Below, piece after piece: positions 1-8,342 of a stretch of 47,455 nucleotides of DNA. Below the pieces are notes generated by a model. The model did no database searches and had not been told where the DNA came from. It saw only the letters and a list, made by a program, of their open reading frames with translations. The position numbers were made by a program, and so were the translations under genes. Origin of the DNA: Holophagales bacterium UBA2201 (GTDB lineage: Bacteria > Acidobacteriota > Thermoanaerobaculia > UBA2201); assembly GCA_002327305.1 (NCBI GenBank), contig DCUZ01000055.1:36841-84295 (forward strand). Direction: 5' to 3'. The first letter of the stretch is position 1; every line of letters starts with the position of its first letter.

Positions 1-1167
1 CCGATGCGCAACCACACCCTGATGCAGACCATCGCGCGGGCCAACCGGGTGTTCATGGACAAATTGAACGGGCTGATCGTGGACTATGTGGGGATCTTTA
101 GGGACCTCAAGAAGGCGCTGGCCATCTACGGGCCGGGGCCCGGCCTGGACGGCGATGGCGAGACCCCCGTTCAGCCCAAGGCGGAGCTCATCAAGGCCCT
201 GCGCCGGGCGCTGGAAGTGACCGCGAAATACTGCTCGGGGATGGGCGTGGACCTGGAGGGCATCCGGAAGACGGAGGCCTTCCACCGAGTCAAGGCCCTC
301 GACGACGCGGTGGAACTGCTCATCGTCAACGACGACGCCAAGCGCAAATACCTGGGCCTGGCCAACCGCGTGGACGCCCTCTACAAGGCTATTCTACCGG
401 ACCCCCTGGCCAACGAGTTCACCGCCCTGTGCAAGCTCATCCATGTCCTGGCGGAGAAGATGCGCTCGCTCATGCCCGTGCCGGACATCGCCGCCGTCCT
501 GGCCCAGGTGGGGGACCTGCTGGACCGCTCGGTCGCTCCGCAGGGGTATGTCATGCCTCACGGCAGCGGCGTGCCGTACGACCTGAGCAGGATCGATTTC
601 GACAAGCTGAAACAGCAATTCGAGAAGGGAAAGAAGCGGACCGAGGCCGAGCGCCTGCGGCGCCTCATGAGCGAACAGATCTCCGCCCTCGTCCGGCAGA
701 ACAAGGCCCGGATCAATTACTACGAGAAATTCCAGAAGCTGATCGAGGAATACAACACCGGCAGTATCAACGTCGAGAAGTTCTTCGACGAACTGCTGAA
801 GCTGGCCCAGGCGCTGAACGAGGAAGAGAAGCGGCACATCGGAGAGCAGTTGTCCGAGGAGGAGCTGGCCCTGTTCGACCTCCTCACCCAGCCCGAGCCG
901 AAACTGAAGAAGAAAGAAGAGCTGGCCGTCAAGAAGGTGGCCCGGGAACTGCTGGAGACATTGAAGAAGGAAAAGTTGGTCCTGGACTGGCGAAAGAAAC
1001 AGCAAGCCCGCGCCGCCGTCCTCCTGGCCATCGAAGAGAAACTGGACGAACTACCCCCGGAACCCTATCCCAAGGACCTCTATCAGCAAAAGTGCGCCCT
1101 GGCCTATCAGCATGTCTATGATTCATACTACGGGTCCGGGCAGAGTATCTATGGACAAATAGCTTGA
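1..1167 (+). CDS. hsdR: Type I restriction enzyme R subunit, C-terminal part (5' truncated by window edge)
   Basis: The reading frame is open from the first base, so the gene starts outside the window; 388 codons are visible. The first residues (RNHTLMQTIARANRVF, then GLIVDYVGIFRDLKKAL) match the end of the second helicase lobe of HsdR, the ATP-driven translocase and endonuclease subunit of type I restriction-modification complexes. The rest is a long, charged, helical C-terminal region of the T1RH-like kind, which is thought to dock the subunit on the HsdM/HsdS methylase core. The nuclease and Walker motifs would lie to the left. The partner genes hsdM and hsdS are not in the window and would have to be upstream. 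The stop is TGA at 1165-1167. Family assignment is firm from the helicase-end motif. Confidence 0.88.
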   Translation, partial: PMRNHTLMQTIARANRVFMDKLNGLIVDYVGIFRDLKKALAIYGPGPGLDGDGETPVQPKAELIKALRRALEVTAKYCSGMGVDLEGIRKTEAFHRVKALDDAVELLIVNDDAKRKYLGLANRVDALYKAILPDPLANEFTALCKLIHVLAEKMRSLMPVPDIAAVLAQVGDLLDRSVAPQGYVMPHGSGVPYDLSRIDFDKLKQQFEKGKKRTEAERLRRLMSEQISALVRQNKARINYYEKFQKLIEEYNTGSINVEKFFDELLKLAQALNEEEKRHIGEQLSEEELALFDLLTQPEPKLKKKEELAVKKVARELLETLKKEKLVLDWRKKQQARAAVLLAIEEKLDELPPEPYPKDLYQQKCALAYQHVYDSYYGSGQSIYGQIA

Positions 1168-1257
1168 GCGAAATCTGAAGTCACCACATTTAGGTCTTGC
1201 TGAAATAGGGTTGTTGGATATTTAATCCGGGCTAAATATGCGTGAACCCCTTCCCCT

Positions 1258-1884
1258 CTACGGCGACCAGACCACCACCTTGCCCAGCACCTTGACGGGA
1301 CCGCCGGCGTAGCCCAGGACGGCGATCGAGCCGTTGCCGGCGCCGCTGAGGGTCATCTCCTGGATATAGGCCAGGGCGATGCCGTTGGGCCGGTCATAGA
1401 CGGGGTGGGTGGCGTGGATGACCGCTCTCACCTCGGGATGGTCCTTGTACATCCGCTTCCAGTCCCCTTCGTTTCCTGATTTCAGGAAATTGGTGTAGGT
1501 TCCGCGGCGGTCCACCACAAAATTGGCGCCGGGGGGGGCGTCCAGGTCCAGGGAGCCGGGGCGCTTGTTGCGCTTGAGAAGTTGGTTCAGGAGGGGGCGG
1601 GAGTCGTAGAGCGGGAGTCCCGTTATCTTGCCGATCCGGTCCGCGATGGCGTCCAGGTTTTCGCCGGAGCGGTCGTTCAGGACCAGTTGGGTCTCCGGAT
1701 AGACCACCGCGATGTGCTCCCCGTCGCCGGGGGCGATGGCCGACAGGAGGGCGGTGAGGACGCGGGCGTCCTCGACCGGGTCGCCGGTGTAAGCCCCGCC
1801 GCAGGAGAGGAGGGGGGCCAGGCAGGCCAGGGCGGCCGTGAGGGCCCAAAGGGAACGGGAAACCGGGAGGGAACGGGTCGTCAT
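1258..1884 (-). CDS. Predicted lipoprotein of unknown function
   Basis: 208 residues from the ATG at 1884; the longer frame upstream has no support, because a -10-like TACAAT sits 6 nt before this ATG. The N-terminus is a signal peptide (RSLPVSRSLWALTAALACLAPL) ending in a lipobox LLSC-G, so it is probably lipidated and held in the envelope. The mature part is about 180 residues, soluble, with the stretch IAVVYPETQLVLNDRSGE and a C-terminal region rich in Gly and Val strands. I recognise no family. It stands alone, 129 nt upstream of nothing related: the transporter to its right is on the same strand and could read into it. Function unknown. Confidence 0.7.
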   Translation of the reverse strand: MTTRSLPVSRSLWALTAALACLAPLLSCGGAYTGDPVEDARVLTALLSAIAPGDGEHIAVVYPETQLVLNDRSGENLDAIADRIGKITGLPLYDSRPLLNQLLKRNKRPGSLDLDAPPGANFVVDRRGTYTNFLKSGNEGDWKRMYKDHPEVRAVIHATHPVYDRPNGIALAYIQEMTLSGAGNGSIAVLGYAGGPVKVLGKVVVWSP

Positions 1885-1890
1885 GCTGCG

Positions 1891-1896
1891 ATTGTA
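1891..1896 (-). promoter_or_regulatory. -10 element TACAAT, 6 nt before lipoprotein start
   Basis: TACAAT on the minus strand lies 6 nt from the ATG at 1884. No convincing -35 is seen. There is no Shine-Dalgarno in the 6-nt gap, so a leaderless transcript is predicted. Confidence 0.5.
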
Positions 1897-2013
1897 GCAC
1901 CTCCCGCCGACAGTTGCTCCTGATCGGCCGGCGGGTGGGCAACCTCCGGACATCAGCTTCCAACTTCCCGCTTCCATCAGCCTCCACCGGCCGGCGCAAG
2001 GGGCGGCCTCTGT

Positions 2014-4221
2014 CTACCGCTCCTCCAATTCCCTCAACGCGGCATCGGCCTCCCGCAGGCGCTGGGCGAGGGTGAGGGCCAGGCGGGCGTACATTTTAAG
2101 GGCGGCGGGCACCTCCGTTTGGGCAAGGGCGTCGAACCGGGCGCGGGAGAGGACATAGAGGTCGGTGGGGGCTTTCGCCACGGCGTCGGCGGAGCGGCGG
2201 CCGCGGTCGAGGAAGGCGAGATCGCCGAAGAAATCCCCCCGCCCCACGGTGGCGAGGTGGTGCCGCTGGTCCCCCTCGAGGGGGAGGAGGAGGCGCACCC
2301 CCCCCCGGCGCACCAGGTACAGTTCGTCGCCCGGGGCGCCGGCCGTGAAGACCGCTCCCCCCTCCTCCACCGCACGCTCCTCCAGGCAGGACTTCAGTGC
2401 CTTCAGCGCGTCCGCGTCGAACCCGCGGAAGAGGTCGAACTCCCGCGCCTCCAGCGGCCGCTCCTCGTCCCGCTGGGCCGCCCCCGCCCCCTCCAGGAGC
2501 CGTTCCTCCATCCACTCCAGTGCCCCGTCGAGGGTGGGGGAGACGATGACGCCCCCCTTTCCCACCACCCCCACCTGGGCCAGGTAGGCGCGGAAGTCGC
2601 GGCGGTCCAGAAGCGCCGACGGCATCCCGCTGAAGAGGAGGCGGCCGCCCCGCTCCTCGAGGCGCGACTGCAGTTGGTCGAAGAGGTGGGCCGCCGTGTA
2701 GTCCACCGACTGGACCCGCCGCAGGTCGAGGAGGATGAACCGCGCCCGCTCCAGGTCCGGCTCCAACTGGGTGTGCAGTTGGTCGGTGGTGCCGAAGAAG
2801 AGGTTCCCCTGGAGTTCGCAGAAAACCGCCTCCGCGCCGCGGCGTCTCAGCACCTCCCGCTCGGCGGGGAGGCGGCGCGTCTTGGAGGAGGTCTGGGCCA
2901 GGGTGAGCTTGCGCCGGAGGACCGACCCGCGCACCTGGTCGCGGATGAAGAGGAGGATGGCGAACGCCACTCCCACGCCGGAGGCGGTGATGAGGTCCGT
3001 CGTCACCGCCGCGAGGACGACGCCCGCGATGACGGCGAAGTCGAGGCGCCCGGCGGGGTGGCGCAGGAGGCGCGCCACGCCCCAGTCCACCATCCGGAAG
3101 GCGATCACCAGCATGATGCCGGCCAGGGCGGCGATGGGGACCCAGGCGATGAGGCGGCCCAGGGCGAGGAGGGCCAGGAGAACGAAGAGCCCTTCCAGGA
3201 CCCCCGCGCGGGGGGAGCGGCCGCCGCTGGCCACGTTGATGAGGGTGGGGCCCATCGTTCCGGCCCCGGGGACGCCCCCCGCGGCGAAGGACGCCAGGTT
3301 GCCCAGCCCCTGGCCCACCAATTCCCGGTTGGAGTTGTGGCGCCGGCGGGTGAGGGCGTCCAGGACCACGCAGGTCTTGAGGGTATCGATGGAGAGGAGG
3401 ACCGAGAGGGTGAGGGCGGGGATGACGACCATCCGGACCGAGGCGAGGTCCGCCGCGGCCACGGCGCGCAGATGGGCGGTGACGGCTTCGAGGAGGCCGC
3501 CGGAGGTCTCCAGCGGCCCGATGAGCAGGGGGTTCCCCTCCAGCCGCATGAGGGCGGGATGAAAGACGGCGAGGGCGAAATAGGCCCCCATCCCCGCCGC
3601 CAGGCCCAGGATCGCCGCGGGGACCCGCTTCGTGAGCCGGGCGGCCCCCGCCATGACGGCGATGGTCACCCCTCCCACGATGATCCCCTCCCACCGCCAG
3701 GCCCCCGGGGAGAGGAGTCCGCCTGCCAGGGGGACCTCCCGGGCGAGGCCCAGCAGTTTGGGGAACTGGCCCAGGGCGATGAGGGCCCCGACGCCGGAGA
3801 GGTAGCCGCTGACGACGGGGTAGGGGATGAACTTGATGAGCCGCCCGCCCCCGGCGGCCCCGTAGGCGATCTGGAGGAGGGCGGAGAGGAGGGCGGTGGC
3901 CGCCAGGAGGGGGAGGATGGCCTGCGGGTCGAGGGGCGGCCCCGCGGTCCCGGCGGCGAGCCCCGCCACGAGGGCGGCGAGGACCGCCGCCGAGGGGGCG
4001 CACGGGGCGGAGACCAGGCCGCCGGTCCGCCCCACGAGGGGGGCGACCAGGCCCAGGGCGGCCGCCCCCAGGATCCCGGCCATGGCCCCGCGCCCGGCGT
4101 ATTCGGGCCCCAGGGCCGAGTAGATCAGGACGCCGAAGGCGATGGAGGAGGGGAGGGCCACCAACATGGCGGCCAGACCGCCCCAGAGGTCCCCGATCCA
4201 GGAGGAGGCATCCTGCCGCAT
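2014..4221 (-). CDS. SulP-family anion transporter with STAS and cyclic-nucleotide-binding domains
   Basis: 735 residues. Residues about 1-415 are the SulP (SLC26-like) membrane domain with many hydrophobic helices (start WGGLAAMLVALPSSIAFGVL, then AGRGAMAGILGAAALGLVAPLVG), which moves anions such as sulfate or bicarbonate across the inner membrane. Residues about 465-565 form a STAS domain (FILLDLRRVQSVDYTAAHLF). Residues about 600-720 form a cyclic-nucleotide-binding fold (GAVFTAGAPGDELYLVRRG, GRGDFFGDLAFLDRGRRSAD). The combination suggests transport gated by a nucleotide or by STAS partners. The cNMP motif has GDLAFLDRGRRSA where true cAMP binders have GELALL...RAA, so the ligand is uncertain. 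The gene is divergent from blaI; TAATAT lies 6 nt before the ATG. Substrate cannot be told from sequence. Confidence 0.9.
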   Translation of the reverse strand: MRQDASSWIGDLWGGLAAMLVALPSSIAFGVLIYSALGPEYAGRGAMAGILGAAALGLVAPLVGRTGGLVSAPCAPSAAVLAALVAGLAAGTAGPPLDPQAILPLLAATALLSALLQIAYGAAGGGRLIKFIPYPVVSGYLSGVGALIALGQFPKLLGLAREVPLAGGLLSPGAWRWEGIIVGGVTIAVMAGAARLTKRVPAAILGLAAGMGAYFALAVFHPALMRLEGNPLLIGPLETSGGLLEAVTAHLRAVAAADLASVRMVVIPALTLSVLLSIDTLKTCVVLDALTRRRHNSNRELVGQGLGNLASFAAGGVPGAGTMGPTLINVASGGRSPRAGVLEGLFVLLALLALGRLIAWVPIAALAGIMLVIAFRMVDWGVARLLRHPAGRLDFAVIAGVVLAAVTTDLITASGVGVAFAILLFIRDQVRGSVLRRKLTLAQTSSKTRRLPAEREVLRRRGAEAVFCELQGNLFFGTTDQLHTQLEPDLERARFILLDLRRVQSVDYTAAHLFDQLQSRLEERGGRLLFSGMPSALLDRRDFRAYLAQVGVVGKGGVIVSPTLDGALEWMEERLLEGAGAAQRDEERPLEAREFDLFRGFDADALKALKSCLEERAVEEGGAVFTAGAPGDELYLVRRGGVRLLLPLEGDQRHHLATVGRGDFFGDLAFLDRGRRSADAVAKAPTDLYVLSRARFDALAQTEVPAALKMYARLALTLAQRLREADAALRELEER

Positions 4222-4298
4222 GAACCTATATTAACATGCCGGACCCGATCCCACGACCGCTCGCCCCGGTTTCGACCGGGGAACCGGCGGTGTCTAAT

Positions 4299-4316
4299 TT
4301 ACGTATTCATTAGTAG
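4299..4316 (-). promoter_or_regulatory. Distal copy of BlaI-type operator
   Basis: On the minus strand this reads CTACTAATGAATACGTAA. It matches the proximal site at 4383-4400 at 15 of 18 positions (TACTAATGAAT is identical). It lies between the divergent sulP and blaI genes, about 84 bp upstream of the proximal site, so a dimer bound at each could loop the DNA or could also act on sulP. Confidence 0.6.
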
Positions 4317-4354
4317 CAAATTAGGGGAGGCCATTCGAAATATTAAAGAATTAG

Positions 4355-4383
4355 TTGACAAGCCGGGATGCATGGCCTATACT
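4355..4383 (+). promoter_or_regulatory. Sigma-70-type promoter of the blaI-M56 operon
   Basis: TTGACA at 4355-4360 and TATACT at 4378-4383 with a 17-nt spacer. This is the best-matched promoter in the left part of the window. The -10 overlaps the first base of the proximal operator. Confidence 0.88.
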
Positions 4384-4400
4384 TACTAATGAATCAGTAA
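4383..4400 (+). promoter_or_regulatory. Proximal operator, near-palindrome overlapping the transcription start
   Basis: TTACTAATGAATCAGTAA has 5-bp perfect outer arms (TTACT/AGTAA) and two further inner pairs. It begins at the last base of the -10 and covers the expected start point, the position of a classic steric repressor site. The second copy at 4299-4316 supports a real recognition sequence. The binding protein is probably the BlaI homologue encoded just downstream. Confidence 0.72.
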
Positions 4401-4416
4401 TAAAAGGAGCCGGACG

Positions 4417-4815
4417 ATGCCGAGACGCCCATCCACGACCCTGACCGAAGCCGAGCTGAGAGTGATGCAGGTGCTGTGGAAGCAGGGCCCTTCCACGGTG
4501 GCCGAGGTGGTCGAACGCCTCGCCCCGGAGGTCCCGCTGGCCTACACCACGGTCCTCACCACCCTGCGCATCCTGGAGGAGAAGGGGCACATCGATCACA
4601 CGAAACAGGGACGGGCCCACCGGTATCACACCCTCCTGGACCGGGGGGAGGCCCGACGCTCGGCCCTGCGGTTCATGCTGGACCGGTTCTTCGACAATTC
4701 CCCTTCGCTGATGATGGTGAAATTGATGGAGGAGGGGGACCTGGACCTGGAGGAGATCCGCCGCCTCCGCGAGGCCCTCGCCCGGGACGAGGAGCCGAAG
4801 GTGAAGGGATCATGA
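4417..4815 (+). CDS. blaI: BlaI/MecI-family transcriptional repressor
   Basis: 132 residues, the usual length. Residues about 5-75 are the winged helix (LTEAELRVMQVLWKQGPSTVAEVVERL, then YTTVLTTLRILEEKGHI) with the TTVLTTL recognition helix typical of BlaI/MecI; the rest is the dimerisation tail. Shine-Dalgarno AAGGAG at 4404-4409 fixes the ATG. Family members bind a palindromic operator as dimers and are cut by a partner M56 protease when a signal is sensed; the partner gene follows with an ATGA overlap. The operator overlapping the promoter implies autorepression. There is no beta-lactamase gene nearby, so this is more likely an envelope-stress or metabolic regulator than a resistance regulator. 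The name blaI denotes the family only. Confidence 0.9.
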   Translation: MPRRPSTTLTEAELRVMQVLWKQGPSTVAEVVERLAPEVPLAYTTVLTTLRILEEKGHIDHTKQGRAHRYHTLLDRGEARRSALRFMLDRFFDNSPSLMMVKLMEEGDLDLEEIRRLREALARDEEPKVKGS

Positions 4816-6617
4816 CGGACCTGGTCGCCGGCGCCGCTTCGCTCTGGAGCGCCCTGTTGGAGACGCTCCCTCTGGGGATCGTCCTCGCGGCGGCGGTGGC
4901 CGCTGCGCTGTGGCCGGCCCGCGGGCTCACCCCGTCGACCCGTCACGCCGTGTGGCTGATGACCCTGCTCACCGTGGCCGTCCTGCCGTTGACGCGGGTG
5001 TTTTGGGCGCCGGTCGCCTACCTCGCCGCTTCGGCGGAGGCGCCCGCGGTCGTCCCGGCCAAGGCGGAGTTCCATTCCGGTCTCCCGGCCGTTCCGGCCT
5101 CTCTCGCCGGCCGGAGCGACACCCTCCGGATGCCCCTTCAGGAAGACCGTTCGGGTCGGTGGGACGCTTTGGCCTCCCGCCTCCTCCTGCCCGCCTGGCC
5201 GCCGCTCCCGAAACGGGCCGTGGCCGCCCTCACCCTCCTCTGGGTCGGCATCGTCTGCGCCCTCTTCCTGCGGGCCGGCCTCGCGCTCGCGTCCCTGTTC
5301 CGGATGAAGGCGGAAGGGGACCTCCTCCCCCCTCCCATGCAGGGGTGGATCGCCTCCCTGCTGCGTCTCCGCGCCTGCCGGCGGCGGACGGAGGCCAGGA
5401 GCCACCCCCTCCTCTCCATCCCGGTCACCGCCGGGTTCTCCGCCCCCGCCATCCTCGTCCCCCTGGACATGGTCCGCCGCCTCCCCCAGGATCACCTCCG
5501 GCGGATCGTCCTGCACGAGGCCGCCCATGTCCTCCGCCGGGATGATTGGACGCATCTGCTCGAGCACCTCCTCCGGGCGCTGCTCTTCTTCCACCCGGCC
5601 GTGTGGTGGATCGGGCGCCGGATGCAGCTCGAGCGGGAAATGGCGTGCGATGCTTTGGTCGTCGAGGCCACGGGGGACGCCCGTGGCTATGCCCAATGTC
5701 TCCTCACCGTGGCGGAACTCGCGAGCCGCAGCCGGGTCCGGTTCCCGGTCCCCGCGGTGGGCCGCCACCCATCCCAACTCACAAGGAGGATCACCATGAT
5801 CATCGATCGTCACCGACCGTTGCCCCCGACCCTCAAGGCCCTCGTCCTGGGCGCCTCGGCGCTGGTCCTGGCTCTGGCCCTGGCCCAGTGCACTCTCGCC
5901 CCGCGGGAGGCCCAGGCGGCCGTCCACGGCGTCGCTCCGGCAGCCATTGCCTCACCCGCTCCGGCCGCCGTCCCCGCCCCCCCCGCTCCTGCTCCCGCCC
6001 CGGTCCCGGCCGCCGCCTCCAGGCCGCCGAAGCCGGCCGACCCGCCTCCTCCACCCACCCCGCCGGACCTTGAGGCGCTCGAAGGGGATGAACTCCCCGA
6101 ATCCTATCTCCACGGCCCCGATCGGGAGGAACTGCTGGTCAAGATGGAGCAGGCCATGAAGAAGGCGGAGCAGGGGCTGCGCGAAGCGCAGGAGAAGATG
6201 CAGTTCGCGGAGCAACGGCTCCTGGCCGAGCAGGTGCGCCTGCAGGCCGCCCAAAGGGGAATGGAGGGAACGGCCCGCCGCCTGTCCGAAGAGGAGATGG
6301 CCGCCATGGAAGCCGAGCTCGAGGCCCTGGGCGAGTCCATCGAAAAGAAAGTGGAGGCGCGGATGGAAGGAATCGAGTGGGAGAAGCTGGAGAAGGAGGA
6401 GGCCGCGGCGCTGGCCCGGGAGCGCCTCCAAGGGCTGGACGGGGAGATCAAGACGCTGACCGAAAAGGCCAAAGAGTTGAGCGGGCAGGCCGCCTTCCAG
6501 GCCCGCCTCCGCGCGCTCCCTGAGATCGAGGAGGCCCTGAAGGAGATCCGGAAGGCCCAGGAGGAACTCAAGTTCGAGCAGCAACGGCTCGAAAAGACGA
6601 AACTCAAGGTCCGCTGA
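4812..6617 (+). CDS. BlaR1/M56-family membrane metallopeptidase with Pro-rich linker and coiled-coil tail
   Basis: 601 residues starting at the ATG that overlaps the blaI stop (ATGA). Three membrane helices lie in residues about 18-160, then the zinc motif HEAAH at 235-239 with the downstream EREMACDA that supplies the third ligand, then a fourth helix near 340-358 (KALVLGASALVLALALAQC). Known relatives (BlaR1, MecR1) are signal-activated and cleave their BlaI repressor. Here the part outside the membrane is not a penicillin-binding sensor: it is a Pro/Ala linker (about 372-425) and a Glu/Lys/Gln-rich coiled coil (about 435-601). The signal is therefore unknown and may be mechanical, ionic or protein-bound. 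Peptidase call is firm; role is inference. Confidence 0.88.
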   Translation: MTDLVAGAASLWSALLETLPLGIVLAAAVAAALWPARGLTPSTRHAVWLMTLLTVAVLPLTRVFWAPVAYLAASAEAPAVVPAKAEFHSGLPAVPASLAGRSDTLRMPLQEDRSGRWDALASRLLLPAWPPLPKRAVAALTLLWVGIVCALFLRAGLALASLFRMKAEGDLLPPPMQGWIASLLRLRACRRRTEARSHPLLSIPVTAGFSAPAILVPLDMVRRLPQDHLRRIVLHEAAHVLRRDDWTHLLEHLLRALLFFHPAVWWIGRRMQLEREMACDALVVEATGDARGYAQCLLTVAELASRSRVRFPVPAVGRHPSQLTRRITMIIDRHRPLPPTLKALVLGASALVLALALAQCTLAPREAQAAVHGVAPAAIASPAPAAVPAPPAPAPAPVPAAASRPPKPADPPPPPTPPDLEALEGDELPESYLHGPDREELLVKMEQAMKKAEQGLREAQEKMQFAEQRLLAEQVRLQAAQRGMEGTARRLSEEEMAAMEAELEALGESIEKKVEARMEGIEWEKLEKEEAAALARERLQGLDGEIKTLTEKAKELSGQAAFQARLRALPEIEEALKEIRKAQEELKFEQQRLEKTKLKVR

Positions 6618-6646
6618 CGCCGCACGGGAGGCATCTATATTCCTTG

Positions 6647-6673
6647 GCCGCCCCGGGTCTCGCCCGGGGCGGC
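6647..6673 (+). terminator. Perfect GC hairpin after the M56 gene
   Basis: Arms GCCGCCCCGGG (6647-6657) and CCCGGGGCGGC (6663-6673) pair perfectly around TCTCG, 29 nt after the stop codon. No T-run follows, so it is either a Rho-assisted stop or an RNA 3'-end stabiliser. The hairpin is symmetrical and could also act on leftward transcripts. Confidence 0.6.
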
Positions 6674-6945
6674 GTCCTTGCGCAGGTCGGGGGCCGCCGT
6701 GTGTTTTTGTCATATCGGGGCTCCATCCATGAACCGCTCGGTCCGCTCCTCTCCAACGCGCCTGGCCGTCGAGGTCGGCGCCGCCGAACGCCTGCCGCTG
6801 AACTTTGCGCTTTTGCCGCGCGATCGCTGATCCCCGTCCGCATATTATGGGATGGGGGAGGGCTTGACGCGGGAGCGGGACGGGAGCAACCCTCCCCAAC
6901 GGATCCGCGTGTCTCAGAACTCTGAACCCTCAACTCCGAACTGCT
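6674..6945. other. Intergenic stretch between convergent genes
   Basis: About 270 nt separate the M56 hairpin from the glnA stop. I see no credible gene. The right end is a short tandem array, listed separately. Confidence 0.5.
6918..6945. repeat. Heptamer tandem array (AACTCYG-type), 4 units
   Basis: Units AACTCTG, AACCCTC, AACTCCG, AACTGCT run head to tail and end at the base before the glnA stop codon. It is the shortest of several heptamer arrays in the window; GGGACGGGAGC precedes it by about 20-40 nt. Confidence 0.6.
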
Positions 6946-8274
6946 TCAATAGGTCTCGAGGTACTGTTCCAGCTCCCAGGGGTGGACCACCTCGATGTAT
7001 TCCCTCCACTCGGCCTCCTTGGCCTGGACGAAGCTGGTGAAGATGTGGTCGCCGAGGGTCTCCCGCATGAGGGGGGACTTCTTGAGCGTTTGCACCGCCT
7101 CCCACAGGTTGGCGGGGAGCTGGCGGATGCGATGGTGGCGCCTCTCCCGTTCGCTCATGTCGTAGATGTTCTTGTTGATGGGGGGGCCGGGGTCGAGTTT
7201 GCGCTCGATGCCGTCGAGGCCGGCGGCCAGCATGACGGCGAAGGCCAGGTAGGGATTGCAGGAGGGGTCGGGGACGCGCACTTCGCACCGGGTGGACATG
7301 CCGCGCTTGGCGGGGACCCGGACGAGGGGGGAGCGGTTGTGCTCCGACCAGGCCACGTTGTTGGGGGCCTCGAAGCCGGGGACCAGGCGCTTGAAGGAGT
7401 TGACGAGGGGGTTGGTGACGGCCACGAAGGAGCGCACGTGGTCCAGGACGCCGCCGATGTAGTGGAGGCAGAGGTTGGAGAGCTTGTGCTCGGCCCTGGG
7501 GTCGAAGAAGAGGTTCTTGCCGGCGGGGGAGAGGAGGGACTGGTGGGTGTGCATGCCGGAGCCGTTGATGCGGTAGATGGGCTTGGGCATGAAGGAGGCG
7601 TGGAGGCGGTGGTCGAGCGCCACATGCTTGATGACGAACTTCATCGTGACGACGCGGTCGGCGGCCAGGAGGGCGTCGGCGTAGCGGAAGTCCACCTCGT
7701 GCTGGCCGGGGGCCACCTCGTGGTGGGCCGCCTCGATCTCGAACCCCATGCTCTCGAGGGCCTCCACGATCTCGCGCCGGGCGTGCTCGCCCTGGTCCAC
7801 GGGGGTCAGGTCGAAATAGGAGCCCACATCGTGGGTGGTGGCCACGGGGGCGCCGGCGGCGTCGCGCTGGAAGAGGAAGAACTCCATCTCCGGCCCGCAG
7901 ACCAGGTGGTAGCCCTTCCGGAGCGCCTTCTGGGTCAGGCGCTTCAGGACGCCGCGCGGGCACCCCGCGAAGGGACGGCCGTCGGTGGTGTGGACGTCGC
8001 AGATGAGGCGGGCCACCCGCTTGCCGTTGTGCTGCCAGGGAAAGACGATGAAGGAGGAGAGGTCGGGGACGAGGAGCATGTCCGACTCCTCGATCCGGGC
8101 GAACCCCTCGATGGAGGAGCCGTCGAACATGATGTCCCCCGCGAGGGCCTTGGCGAACTGGCTCCGGGGCACCTCCACGTTCTTGACCGCGCCCATCATG
8201 TCGGTGAACATCAGGCGCATGAACTGGATGTTCTCCGCGCCGCACCGCTTGAGGATCTCCTTCGCGTTTAGCAT
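6946..8274 (-). CDS. glnA: Glutamine synthetase, type I (alpha subtype)
   Basis: 442 residues from the ATG at 8274, chosen because AAAGGAG lies 8 nt upstream; the longer frame has no support. It makes glutamine from glutamate, ammonia and ATP in the cytoplasm as a dodecamer. Visible motifs: MFDGSSIEGF (flexible loop and Mg region), FMPKPIYRINGSGMHTHQSL (substrate/ATP site) and the C-terminal VHPWELEQYLETY typical of the Bacillus/Thermotoga alpha type. The tyrosine region reads NIYDMSERER, not NLYDLPPEE, so control by adenylylation is not expected; feedback inhibition and promoter control are more likely. It is monocistronic and divergent from selB, with a strong promoter and a large palindrome upstream. 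Confidence 0.96.
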   Translation of the reverse strand: MLNAKEILKRCGAENIQFMRLMFTDMMGAVKNVEVPRSQFAKALAGDIMFDGSSIEGFARIEESDMLLVPDLSSFIVFPWQHNGKRVARLICDVHTTDGRPFAGCPRGVLKRLTQKALRKGYHLVCGPEMEFFLFQRDAAGAPVATTHDVGSYFDLTPVDQGEHARREIVEALESMGFEIEAAHHEVAPGQHEVDFRYADALLAADRVVTMKFVIKHVALDHRLHASFMPKPIYRINGSGMHTHQSLLSPAGKNLFFDPRAEHKLSNLCLHYIGGVLDHVRSFVAVTNPLVNSFKRLVPGFEAPNNVAWSEHNRSPLVRVPAKRGMSTRCEVRVPDPSCNPYLAFAVMLAAGLDGIERKLDPGPPINKNIYDMSERERRHHRIRQLPANLWEAVQTLKKSPLMRETLGDHIFTSFVQAKEAEWREYIEVVHPWELEQYLETY

Positions 8275-8305
8275 AAATGAAACTCCTTTCCTGCAGAATG
8301 AAGCG

Positions 8306-8334
8306 ATAATAAATGACAAAATGCAAAATGTCAA
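8306..8334 (-). promoter_or_regulatory. Sigma-70-type promoter of glnA
   Basis: On the minus strand TTGACA (8329-8334), 17-nt spacer, TATTAT (8306-8311). The surroundings are much more AT-rich than the rest of the window. The spacer contains half-sites TGACA/TGTCA in inverted order (8314-8318 and 8329-8333). Confidence 0.85.
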
Positions 8335-8342
8335 GCAAATTA

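Noticed and set aside
2119..4389. 756-codon open frame on the plus strand
   Set aside because: It is antisense to the SulP transporter, which has clear domains.
4417..6617. Beta-lactam resistance module
   Set aside because: BlaI/M56 homologues are present but there is no beta-lactamase or PBP gene and no penicillin-binding sensor.
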